Source: an uncultured Lachnospiraceae bacterium (GTDB taxonomy: Bacteria; Bacillota_A; Clostridia; Lachnospirales; Lachnospiraceae). Taken from it: DNA of 9,231 bases. Positions 1-6,469 of this stretch are shown here, one piece after another. The translations under genes were made by a program, and so were the position numbers. Below the pieces are notes generated by a model that did no database searches, was not told where the DNA came from, and was given only the letters and a program-made list of their open reading frames with translations. The first letter of the stretch is position 1. The number at the start of each line of letters is the position of its first letter. Location: contig CACXGS010000351.1 of assembly GCA_902767195.1 (NCBI GenBank), forward strand, positions 1 to 9,231. Direction: 5' to 3'.

Positions 1-677
1 CGGATACTTCCGGAGTCAGCCACACTCAGGAATGCTTCATCCTCCTCCGAGGTGAATTCCATCCTGGCTACTGATATCTCGAAAGCTTCTTTCATAATAA
101 CCCGGTCATCTTCCAGTCTCTTCTGGTACATCCTGCTCTGGATCCTCCCCCGGACCCTCACTCTGGAGCCCACGGGAATCCGGGCAGCATACCGGGCATT
201 CCGTCCCCAGCAGATACAGGGGATATAATCCGACTTGCTGTAAGCCCGATTCACGGCAAGAAGAAGATCACAGATCTCTCTTCCCCTTGGTGTTCTTCGA
301 TAGACCGAAGGTTTACAGAGATAGCCGTCCAGATAAATATCATTCATCTGTGGAAATTCCCCCTCTTCTCCATCCTCGCAAAAGGCAAATTCTCTGACGA
401 AAAGATAGAGAATCAAATGGCTCTTATTATCATAATGATGATTAAAGGACCGGAACTGGCCGCTTACCCGTATCTGTTTCCCGATATAGGACCGGGTGAT
501 ATCGATCAGTCTCTCTGAAAGAAGAAGGGGGATGATATCCGATGAGGCACTCAGTCTGGATGTCCTGATCCTTAGCTGGTAAAATCTCTCTCCATATATC
601 TCATGGCTGTATTCGAAATCAGATTCTACAATACCGGATACTTCCGCATAATTATTTTTAATATGGTCGTATAACAA
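1..677 (-). CDS. Single-stranded DNA-binding-like protein with two OB-fold regions (3' end outside window)
   Basis: The 225 visible residues are open at the window edge, so the C-terminus is missing. Two beta-rich segments look like OB folds. The first is about residues 10-100, with SGIVESDF near its start and IRVSGQF in the middle. The second is about residues 112-207: YLDGYLCKPSVYRRTP, then ICDLLLAVNRAY, PCICWGRNAR and VGSRVRVRGRIQSR. The second matches the SSB/PriB pattern, with a basic strand, a conserved 'CxxWG' strand and a closing 'G..V.V.GR.QSR' strand. I chose the TTG at 677 because an AAGGAGGA ribosome binding site lies 8 bases upstream and no in-frame ATG fits. Its own promoter is at 764-792, divergent from bipA. 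It probably binds ssDNA in replication or repair, but no acidic SSB C-terminal tip is visible. The SSB-like fold is fairly sure; the exact role is not. Confidence 0.72.
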   Translation of the reverse strand, partial: MLYDHIKNNYAEVSGIVESDFEYSHEIYGERFYQLRIRTSRLSASSDIIPLLLSERLIDITRSYIGKQIRVSGQFRSFNHHYDNKSHLILYLFVREFAFCEDGEEGEFPQMNDIYLDGYLCKPSVYRRTPRGREICDLLLAVNRAYSKSDYIPCICWGRNARYAARIPVGSRVRVRGRIQSRMYQKRLEDDRVIMKEAFEISVARMEFTSEEDEAFLSVADSGSI

Positions 678-698
678 TGTGCTTTCCTCCTTATTAAA

Positions 699-740
699 GC
701 AGGAATCTCAGTCACTATGCCGGTCTTTACCCTTTCCTGC
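699..740 (-). promoter_or_regulatory. Inverted repeat in the leader of the SSB-like gene
   Basis: GCAGGAA at 699-705 and TTCCTGC at 734-740 form a 7-bp perfect inverted repeat with a 28-base interior. It lies between the predicted transcription start (about 757) and the ribosome binding site at 685-692. In the mRNA it could form a stem just upstream of the binding site, or on DNA it could be an operator. Arms this short in 80 bases can arise by chance. Confidence 0.25.
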
Positions 741-763
741 CAAAAAAGGAGAAAACAAGCTTT

Positions 764-792
764 AGTATAATAATTCCGCCGACAAAAGTCAA
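764..792 (-). promoter_or_regulatory. Sigma-A-type promoter for the SSB-like gene
   Basis: Read on the minus strand, TTGACT (-35, 787-792) is followed after exactly 17 bases by TATACT (-10, 764-769). Each hexamer has one mismatch from consensus. The predicted start is near 757, giving a leader of about 80 bases before the TTG start at 677. Confidence 0.82.
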
Positions 793-843
793 CCGGCAAA
801 ACTCTCTTTGGACCGGATTGCCATAGATTTCCCGACAAATAAC

Positions 844-872
844 TTGTACCTTTGATTCCTTTGTGTTATGAT
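844..872 (+). promoter_or_regulatory. Sigma-A-type promoter for bipA
   Basis: TTGTAC (-35, 844-849), a 17-base spacer, then TATGAT (-10, 867-872). The predicted start near 879 gives a leader of about 40 bases. The -10 lies inside the in-frame upstream extension of the bipA reading frame, which argues against any start upstream of 921. Confidence 0.75.
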
Positions 873-920
873 GTCTTTGTTTTTTGTGAAAATAAATACA
901 TATCAGAAAGCAGGTTGTTT

Positions 921-2747
921 ATGAATATATCAAGAGAAGACATCCGCAATGTGGCCATCATCGCCCACGTTGACCACGGGAAAACAACCCTTGTGGATGA
1001 ATTGTTAAAACAGAGCGGAACATTCCGCAAGAATCAGGATGTGGGCGAGAGAGTCATGGATTCCAATGACATTGAAAGAGAGAGAGGCATCACAATCCTG
1101 TCCAAGAACACAGCCGTAAATTACGACGGCATCAAAATCAATATCGTTGACACCCCCGGTCATGCTGACTTCGGCGGTGAAGTAGAACGCGTCCTTAAAA
1201 TGGTGGACGGTGTTATTCTGGTGGTGGATGCCTTTGAAGGGCCCATGCCCCAGACCAAGTTCGTCACACGCAAGGCTCTGGAAATGAATCTTCCTTTTAT
1301 CGTCTGTGTCAACAAAATCGACCGGCCTGAATCCCGGCCAGAAGAAGTCATGGACGAGGTCCTGGAACTTTTCCTGGAACTGGATGCCGGTGATGAACAG
1401 CTGGACAGTCCCTTTGTGTACGCTTCGGCCAAATCCGGAATTGCCATGCTTGAGTTGAGCGAAAAAGGCACGGATATGACACCTCTTTTTGAAACCATCA
1501 TCAATTATGTCCCGGCTCCCACCGGTGACCCGGACGCAGACACCCAGGTGCTCATCAGTACCATTGACTACAATGAATACGTAGGCCGGATCGGTGTAGG
1601 TAAAGTGGAGAACGGATCCATCAAAGTCAATCAGGAAGTTCTCCTGGTTAACCACCACGATAAGGAATTCCAGAAGAAGGTGAAGATCAGCAATCTTTAT
1701 GAATTCCAGGGTCTCAACAAGATTCCGGTGGAAGAGGCTTCTGTGGGTTCGATTGTTGCCATCTCCGGAATCAGCGACATCCGGATCGGCGATACCATCT
1801 GTTCTCCGGATCATCCGGATCCCATCCCCTTCCAGAAGATCTCGGATCCGACCATCGCCATGCAATTCATTGTGAATGACAGCCCTCTGGCGGGACTGGA
1901 AGGTAAATATGTTACATCCCGCCATCTCCGGGACCGTCTTTTCCGGGAGCTGAACACTGATGTCAGTCTCCGGGTTGAAGAGATGGAGTCCACAGACTCC
2001 TTCAAGGTATCCGGCAGGGGAGAGCTTCACCTGTCTGTCCTGATTGAAAACATGCGGCGGGAAGGTTATGAATTCGCCGTCAGCAAGGCGGAAGTATTAT
2101 ACAAAACCGATGAGAAGGGAAGAAAGACAGAGCCCATGGAGATTGCCGTTATCGATGTTCCCGACGAGTTCACGGGAACGGTCATCGAAAAGCTTGGCCA
2201 GAGGAAAGGGGAGCTCAGAAACATGACCATGTCCGGCACAGGCTACACCCGGCTTGAGTTCTCCATCCCTTCCAGAGGATTAATCGGATACCGGGGAGAA
2301 TTCCTGACGGACACCAAAGGCAATGGCATCATCAATACTCTCTTTGACGGGTATGGTCCCTACAAAGGGGATATCCAGTACCGGAAACAGGGATCTCTCA
2401 TCGCCTTTGAATCCGGTGAAACGATTACTTACGGCCTCTATAATGCCCAGGAAAGAGGTGTTCTCTTCGTCGGACCCGGCGAGAAAGTATACTCCGGTAT
2501 GATCGTGGGCCAGAACGCCAAAACCGATGATATCGAGGTCAATGTCTGCAAAACAAAGAAACTGACCAATACCCGTGCATCCGGATCGGATGAAGCTCTG
2601 AAGCTTACCCCGCCCAAGGTCATGAGCCTGGAGCAGGCTCTTGAGTTCATCGACACAGATGAACTGGTAGAAATCACACCACAGCACATCCGTCTCCGGA
2701 AGAAAATCCTGGATCCTACAGCAAGATACCGGGCCAACCGGAAATAA
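921..2747 (+). CDS. bipA: Ribosome-associated translational GTPase BipA/TypA
   Basis: The 608-residue product matches the usual BipA/TypA length. The GTPase domain is complete: G1 AHVDHGKTT (15-23), G2 RGIT (55-58), G3 DTPGH (77-81, catalytic His 81), G4 NKID (131-134) and G5 SAK (169-171). EF-G-like beta-barrel and alpha-beta domains follow, with GRGELHLSVLIENMRREGYEF and the BipA-typical SRGLIGYRGEFLTDTKGNGI region. The Lys-rich C-terminal domain ends LRKKILDPTARYRANRK. BipA binds the 70S ribosome and supports 50S assembly and stress or low-temperature growth; this is family knowledge. The frame stays open back to 852, but the ATG at 921 has an AGCAGG site 6 bases upstream, begins the conserved MNISREDIRN start and lies downstream of the promoter. 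It is monocistronic, ended by the hairpin at 2779-2816. Confidence 0.97.
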   Translation: MNISREDIRNVAIIAHVDHGKTTLVDELLKQSGTFRKNQDVGERVMDSNDIERERGITILSKNTAVNYDGIKINIVDTPGHADFGGEVERVLKMVDGVILVVDAFEGPMPQTKFVTRKALEMNLPFIVCVNKIDRPESRPEEVMDEVLELFLELDAGDEQLDSPFVYASAKSGIAMLELSEKGTDMTPLFETIINYVPAPTGDPDADTQVLISTIDYNEYVGRIGVGKVENGSIKVNQEVLLVNHHDKEFQKKVKISNLYEFQGLNKIPVEEASVGSIVAISGISDIRIGDTICSPDHPDPIPFQKISDPTIAMQFIVNDSPLAGLEGKYVTSRHLRDRLFRELNTDVSLRVEEMESTDSFKVSGRGELHLSVLIENMRREGYEFAVSKAEVLYKTDEKGRKTEPMEIAVIDVPDEFTGTVIEKLGQRKGELRNMTMSGTGYTRLEFSIPSRGLIGYRGEFLTDTKGNGIINTLFDGYGPYKGDIQYRKQGSLIAFESGETITYGLYNAQERGVLFVGPGEKVYSGMIVGQNAKTDDIEVNVCKTKKLTNTRASGSDEALKLTPPKVMSLEQALEFIDTDELVEITPQHIRLRKKILDPTARYRANRK

Positions 2748-2778
2748 TCCATCATATCTGAAAAAACCATAGAATATC

Positions 2779-2816
2779 AAAACAGGGGCAGTCACCAAAA
2801 GGACAGCCCCTGTTTT
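2779..2816. terminator. Bidirectional intrinsic terminator between bipA and yigZ
   Basis: AAAACAGGGGC (2779-2789) pairs perfectly with GCCCCTGTTTT (2806-2816), an 11-bp stem around a 16-base interior that can pair further (CC-AAAA-GG). The A/T ends of the stem supply a U-run in both directions, so one element can end both bipA (plus, stop at 2747) and yigZ (minus, stop at 2821). Confidence 0.88.
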
Positions 2817-2820
2817 ATGT

Positions 2821-3468
2821 CTAGAATACAATGATCTCTTTATCGACCTCACCGAAATAAACTTCCTCTCCTTCCTCGATGAAGGAACGTCCGCCGGTGG
2901 AATTCGCCAGCTTCTTCCGGAAAGAACCAATCTCATCAAGAGGAACCAGGACCTTTAACAAGACCTTATCGGTGTAAAGGGTATCTTCTGTCAGATAGTG
3001 ATTCTGTGCCAGAACGTACTGGATCTTCCCCAGGTCGGTATAATCTGCAGTTATGGTAATCCGCAATCCGGGAATCTTCTCAATGATCTTAGAGCCGTCG
3101 AGTCCGGCTCTGGCAGCAGCCGTATAGGCTCTTACCAGTCCTCCGGTCCCAAGCAGGGTCCCGCCGAAATACCTGGTCACCACAATAACGATATTATGGA
3201 CTCCGCTGCCCCGGATCACCTCCAGGATCGGCTTGCCGGCAGTACCGCTGGGCTCGCCGTCATCACTGCTTCTGGTGATGACCTGGTCTGTCCCTACGGA
3301 AAAAGCAGAACAGTTATGTCTGGCATCCCAGAATCTCTTCTTAACCGCCTCAATATACTCCTGGGCTTCCTCCACCGTCTCTACAGACTGTACATGGGCT
3401 ATAAATCTGGACTTCTTCTCAACAATCTCGCCGCATCCGCCTTCAAATACAGCTTTGTGCTTTATCAT
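2821..3468 (-). CDS. yigZ: YigZ/IMPACT family protein
   Basis: The 215-residue product has the length of YigZ (E. coli) and YvyE (Bacillus). The N-terminal IMPACT domain shows GEIVEKKSRFIA (13-24), DARHNCSAF (48-56), SSDDGEPSGTAGKP (67-80) and VVTRYFGGTLLGTGGLVRAY (96-115). A smaller ferredoxin-like C-terminal domain (about 135-215) follows. The family is linked to translation or ribosome regulation by homology to eukaryotic IMPACT, but its bacterial biochemistry is not settled. I place the start at the ATG at 3466-3468 because GGGAGGAG lies 6 bases upstream and family members begin this way. The frame extends to an ATG at 3525 (19 more residues), but that start has no ribosome binding site and overlaps the upstream gene. 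It lies 38 bases downstream of the DUF6514-like gene, probably in the same transcript. Confidence 0.92.
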   Translation of the reverse strand: MIKHKAVFEGGCGEIVEKKSRFIAHVQSVETVEEAQEYIEAVKKRFWDARHNCSAFSVGTDQVITRSSDDGEPSGTAGKPILEVIRGSGVHNIVIVVTRYFGGTLLGTGGLVRAYTAAARAGLDGSKIIEKIPGLRITITADYTDLGKIQYVLAQNHYLTEDTLYTDKVLLKVLVPLDEIGSFRKKLANSTGGRSFIEEGEEVYFGEVDKEIIVF

Positions 3469-3506
3469 GCCATACTCCTCCCATCCGGGATGTTTCTCTT
3501 CGGTAA

Positions 3507-3860
3507 TCAGGTTATGGCCTTCCATCGGGGATGAAAGGCCGACATCCAGTCATCATATATCTCATCCAGTGAAACCGGAAATACAACGCCTTCCGCAATC
3601 ATATTCAAAAAGCTCTTCGCCTCTTCGATATCTTCTGACAGCCCTTTGATCTTACTCAGATCCGCTCTTCTAATACTCAATATGCTATCGTTCTCACGAA
3701 GACCTCTGATTACATACTCTTCCACCTGGATCCCGTAATAGCAGTCCGGATCACAGCCTGTCTCCCCCCGATGAGGAATCAGTCTGTAACACAGTATGTA
3801 ATCCCGATCCTCCCCCTCGATCATCATTCGCCTGTCACAAATCAAAATGTCGTCCTCCAT
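3507..3860 (-). CDS. Small DUF6514-like protein of unknown function
   Basis: The 117-residue acidic protein has no membrane segment or signal peptide. Its layout recalls the small clostridial DUF6514 family as I remember it: an N-terminal DYILCYRLIP strand (19-28), a YYGIQVEEY strand (41-49), a 'SILSIRRADLS' segment, a helix containing EEAKSFLNMIAEG and a terminal 'VVFPVSLDEIYDDWM' block resembling the family's V-S-P-V-x-L-x-D-V ending. No function is known to me. The start is uncertain. The ATG at 3860 has only a weak AAAGG 10 bases upstream, while a TTG at 3845 (112 residues) has GGAGG at an ideal 8-base spacing. It lies upstream of yigZ on the same strand, and its leader holds the palindrome at 3889-3906. 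That it is a real gene is likely; the family name is a moderate guess. Confidence 0.68.
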   Translation of the reverse strand: MEDDILICDRRMMIEGEDRDYILCYRLIPHRGETGCDPDCYYGIQVEEYVIRGLRENDSILSIRRADLSKIKGLSEDIEEAKSFLNMIAEGVVFPVSLDEIYDDWMSAFHPRWKAIT

Positions 3861-3888
3861 CTGCTTGAAACCTTTGATGTAATATCAG

Positions 3889-3906
3889 GGTCAAAAGCTT
3901 TTGACC
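3889..3906. promoter_or_regulatory. 18-bp perfect palindrome in the leader of the DUF6514-like gene
   Basis: GGTCAAAAGCTTTTGACC is an exact 18-bp palindrome, 29 bases upstream of the ATG at 3860 and downstream of both candidate promoters. In RNA it would fold to a 7-bp stem with a 4-base loop. No U-run follows, so it is a poor intrinsic terminator. The flank CTTTTGACCTTTG (3898-3910) is partly repeated as CTTGAAACCTTTG (3864-3876, 10 of 13). An operator, an RNA control hairpin or a dispersed repeat are all possible. Confidence 0.55.
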
Positions 3907-3942
3907 TTTGCTTTATGATATGTATGTATTCATCATAGAACT

Positions 3943-3971
3943 ATTATAGCGATTCATCAGATGGAAATAAA
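3943..3971 (-). promoter_or_regulatory. Candidate promoter for the DUF6514-like gene and yigZ (proximal)
   Basis: On the minus strand a perfect TATAAT (-10, 3943-3948) is preceded after 17 bases by TTTATT (3966-3971), a weak -35. The predicted start is near 3936, which puts the palindrome at 3889-3906 within the 5' leader. Confidence 0.5.
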
Positions 3972-4012
3972 TGGTATTTTTTAATAGCCGTAAGTATTTT
4001 CAGACCAAGAAG

Positions 4013-4065
4013 AAAGTGTAAAATATTTACATATTATAGTAATTAATGTCAATATTTTACACTTT
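4013..4065. repeat. Facing pair of near-identical 20-bp operator-like elements
   Basis: The plus strand at 4013-4032 reads AAAGTGTAAAATATTTACAT. The minus strand from 4065 to 4046 reads AAAGTGTAAAATATTGACAT, 19 of 20 identical. The outer 15 bp form a perfect inverted repeat. Each copy holds a 15-bp near-palindrome of type TGTAAA-N3-TTTACA (4017-4031 and 4047-4061), with centres 30 bp apart. A TATAAT on the minus strand lies between them. The arrangement fits two operators for one regulator. It could also fold as an AT-rich RNA hairpin just after the dehydrogenase stop codon, followed in that transcript by TTTCTTCTT, and so help termination. Confidence 0.6.
4033..4061 (-). promoter_or_regulatory. 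Candidate operator-flanked promoter upstream of the DUF6514-like gene (distal)
   Basis: On the minus strand TATAAT (4033-4038) has TGTAAA (4056-4061) 17 bases upstream. The -35 is poor (three matches) and lies wholly inside one operator-like element, while the other element lies just downstream of the -10. This would suit a repressed or activated promoter, but the weak -35 keeps confidence low. Confidence 0.35.
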
Positions 4066-4073
4066 TGGATATT

Positions 4074-5024
4074 TTATAACTGTTTCAGCACACCAGCCAT
4101 CTTTGCAGCTGCTGTTTTAAAACGATTGAATTCCTCTGAAGCCCATCTTTCCTCCAGTCTCTTCTCCACACCATTGACTCCGATGATGGAAGGGACAGAC
4201 AGAGACACATTCTCAATTCCATACTCTCCCTGGAACACAGTGGATACCGGTGCGATCGTCAGTCTCTGGTTTAAGACCGCCTGGGCCAGATAGCAGACAC
4301 AGGTGGCAATCCCGTAATGGGTCTTGCCCTTATCAGAAATGATCTCGGCTCCCATGGTCCGGACCTTATTGGAAAGCATTTCCCTCTCCCGGTCAGTCCA
4401 GGACAGGCCTACATTCTCACAATATTCCTCGATGGGAACACCGGCGATCGAAGTACGGCTCCAAATAGGAATCTGGGCGTCACCGTGTTCGCCCACGATG
4501 GTGGTCTTTACCACCTCTGTGTTGAGCCTTGTGTAATCCGCGATCAGACGGGTCAGACGGGAAGTATCCAGAACACATCCCGTTCCCAGGACCATGCCGT
4601 TGGGGAGGTCCATCCAGCGGGAACACTGCCACACCAGAACATCCACAGGGTTACTGACCATCATAATAACGCCACGTGTGTAGTACTGTTTCAACTGATC
4701 CACCACATTTTTAAGAATCTCTGAGTTGCCGGCGATCAGATCCAGTCTTGTCTCGCCCGGCCGCCGGTTTCTTCCGGCTGTGATGATAATCAGGTCACAG
4801 TCTTTGCAGTCTTTATAGCTGCCCGCTCTCACAGAGGAAATACCCATATCCGGAATTCCGTGCTGGATATCCAGGGCTTCGCCTTCGGATTTCTTCTCGT
4901 CAATATCGATCAGGACGATCTCCCTGGCCAGTCGCCGTATAGTCAGCGCATAGGCGATGGAAGATCCCACGAATCCCGCACCGATAATTGCTACTTTTCT
5001 TTTTAATATCTCAAAATCTATCAT
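4074..5024 (-). CDS. ldh: L-lactate/malate dehydrogenase family enzyme, NAD-dependent
   Basis: The 316-residue product has usual LDH length. The Rossmann motif is GAGFVG (15-20), and the acidic residue in VLIDID (Asp 40) favours NAD over NADP. Catalytic residues are all present (family numbering in brackets): Arg 93 (109) in RRPGETRLDL, Asn 125 (140), Asp 153 (168), Arg 156 (171) and His 180 (195) in VGEHGD. The odd point is Arg 87 at position 102, where lactate dehydrogenases have Gln and malate dehydrogenases have Arg. The rest of the loop (GETRLDL) is LDH-like. It probably reduces a 2-keto acid with NADH, classically pyruvate to L-lactate, but oxaloacetate is a real alternative. Its ATG overlaps the stop codon of the Nudix gene (ATGA) with AAGGAAG upstream, so it is translationally coupled as the last gene of a four-gene unit. 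Confidence 0.9.
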   Translation of the reverse strand: MIDFEILKRKVAIIGAGFVGSSIAYALTIRRLAREIVLIDIDEKKSEGEALDIQHGIPDMGISSVRAGSYKDCKDCDLIIITAGRNRRPGETRLDLIAGNSEILKNVVDQLKQYYTRGVIMMVSNPVDVLVWQCSRWMDLPNGMVLGTGCVLDTSRLTRLIADYTRLNTEVVKTTIVGEHGDAQIPIWSRTSIAGVPIEEYCENVGLSWTDREREMLSNKVRTMGAEIISDKGKTHYGIATCVCYLAQAVLNQRLTIAPVSTVFQGEYGIENVSLSVPSIIGVNGVEKRLEERWASEEFNRFKTAAAKMAGVLKQL

Positions 5025-6469
5025 AATTCTTCCTTTTTCATCTGATTGATAAAATCATGCAGGATCCTTGCCGTCAGACCCCAGATCACTTCCGGCGCGT
5101 TCCGGTAAAAATAGACCGGATTCTTTTTCTTCCGCCAGGGATAATCCCTTCCACCCGGGATCAGTTCATAGGGAAAATCTTCCCCCGGAACCGTGGATAA
5201 AAGGGTTTCATACACCTCGGGTTCCGTCTCTGACAGTTCTCTGAGAGACACGGTAAACACGGAATCCACTTCATCCTCCGACCAGGTGTCATGGTAATCC
5301 TCCAGGATGGCGGCAAATGGCCAGATGCTTGCTCCGGAAGGTCCCATCACCGGCTCCAGGGCAGTCATGAGACGGATCTGGTCTCTCTCCACCAAAAGCT
5401 CCTCTGCCGTCTCCCGTAAGGCAGCTTCAACAGGGGATTCTCTCTCCTCGATGCCTCCACCCGGAAAACAGACCTCTCCCGGCTGGACGACCAGGTCAAG
5501 AGCCCTTTTCTCAAAAAGAATCCTGTAGTCATCCCCGTCAGGAATCAGAGGAATCAGCACTGCAGCCTCTCCTCTCTTCCCGACAGCATATTTCTTCTCC
5601 GGCAGAATACCTGAATCCGCAGCATCACGGGGCAAAAGGACCCGGCGGCCGCGATTCTTGAACTCCATGATCATGTCGGCTGTCAGACTGAGATCTCTGT
5701 TCTCATGACCGATCTCTTCTCTGGGAATCCACTCTGCCACAGCCAGTTCCTCTCCATCTAAGGTCACCTGGTTTTCCCCATCCAGCTCACAGTAGAATCC
5801 CATGAGCAGATTATTGGCAAAACCCCAGGGCTGACTTCCGTAATAGCGAAGATTCTTCACATGCAACCCCACCTCTTCCATCACCTCACGGCGGACCGTC
5901 TCCTCCACTGTCTCTCCGATCTCGCAGAAGCCGGCGATCAGGGCATAACCCCCATAAGGCCTGCCCTTATACCGGGTCAGAAGCAGGCGGCTGCCGGAGA
6001 TTACTCCCACGATCACAGCGGGTGCAATCACCGGATAGATCCGATTCCCACAGGAGGGACAGACCAGTACTCTCTCCTTCTGTCCGGGTATGGTGGCTTT
6101 GCCACATCTTCCGCAGAATCGGTGATCCCGGTACCAGGTATAAAGATGCCAGGCCGTCATCCCGGCAAAACACAGAACTTTTGGCTGCAAACGCCGAAAT
6201 GCCCTGGTTGATTCATAATGGTATCCGGGTATAGTCAGTTCTTCCACGCCCCCATACAAATAGTATCGAACTTCATCGATACGGAACAGAAAAATCAGGT
6301 CTTCCCCGGGACATATACCGGCTGTGGGACAGACGGCTTCTCCCTGGTCAGAGGAAGGCGCCTTCAGCAGGACCCTGTCCTGTGAAAAGGCAAAGACAAT
6401 ATCCCCGGCATCGGGCGCAATGGGACGGTATTCATTTGAAAATATGTGGGGCAGGATATCCTGTATCAT
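5021..6469 (-). CDS. Double Nudix hydrolase: NudC-type NADH pyrophosphatase fused to a NudL-type (CoA) pyrophosphatase
   Basis: The 482 residues hold two complete Nudix modules. The N-terminal half is NudC-like: a lead domain (1-115), a zinc ribbon with Cys 119, 122, 137 and 140, a Nudix box at 180-202 matching Gx5Ex7REUxEExGU exactly, and SQPWGF (212-217), the diagnostic motif for NAD(H) pyrophosphatases. After a linker (about 275-300) comes a second module: 'VVQPGEVCFPGG' (327-338), the CoA-pyrophosphatase signature, and a Nudix box at 338-360 with RETAEEL. Here Leu 359 replaces the usual box glycine, as NudL proteins also vary there. Expected activities are cleavage of NAD(H), possibly NAD-capped RNA, and of CoA-type substrates. 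The start ATG at 6469 overlaps the lepB stop by one base (TAATG) with AGGATGG upstream. The stop overlaps the start of the dehydrogenase gene. Confidence 0.9.
   Translation of the reverse strand: MIQDILPHIFSNEYRPIAPDAGDIVFAFSQDRVLLKAPSSDQGEAVCPTAGICPGEDLIFLFRIDEVRYYLYGGVEELTIPGYHYESTRAFRRLQPKVLCFAGMTAWHLYTWYRDHRFCGRCGKATIPGQKERVLVCPSCGNRIYPVIAPAVIVGVISGSRLLLTRYKGRPYGGYALIAGFCEIGETVEETVRREVMEEVGLHVKNLRYYGSQPWGFANNLLMGFYCELDGENQVTLDGEELAVAEWIPREEIGHENRDLSLTADMIMEFKNRGRRVLLPRDAADSGILPEKKYAVGKRGEAAVLIPLIPDGDDYRILFEKRALDLVVQPGEVCFPGGGIEERESPVEAALRETAEELLVERDQIRLMTALEPVMGPSGASIWPFAAILEDYHDTWSEDEVDSVFTVSLRELSETEPEVYETLLSTVPGEDFPYELIPGGRDYPWRKKKNPVYFYRNAPEVIWGLTARILHDFINQMKKEEL

Noticed and set aside
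635..646. CGGATACTTCCG occurring at both 1-12 and 635-646
   Set aside because: A 12-base repeat within one coding region, read in different frames; chance or codon bias explains it.
793..843. GGCAA/TTGCC inverted repeat and repeated ACCGG between the divergent promoters
   Set aside because: Arms of only 5 bp; too short to support an operator.
852..920. Upstream in-frame extension of bipA by 23 residues
   Set aside because: The extension contains the -10 of the likely promoter, has no homology to BipA starts, and the ATG at 921 has a reasonable binding site.
1005..2030. A 341-codon open frame on the minus strand inside bipA, plus shorter antisense frames there
   Set aside because: It lies opposite a fully conserved GTPase, has no recognisable domain, and reflects codon bias of bipA. 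Treated as a shadow.
3469..3525. Longer start for yigZ (19 extra residues)
   Set aside because: No ribosome binding site, overlap with the upstream gene, and a strong GGGAGGAG directly before the shorter start.
4013..4065. Rex (NADH-sensor) operators near the dehydrogenase gene
   Set aside because: The elements are TGTAAA-N3-TTTACA, not the clostridial Rex pattern TTGTTAA-N4-TTAACAA, and they lie downstream of the dehydrogenase gene, not at its promoter.
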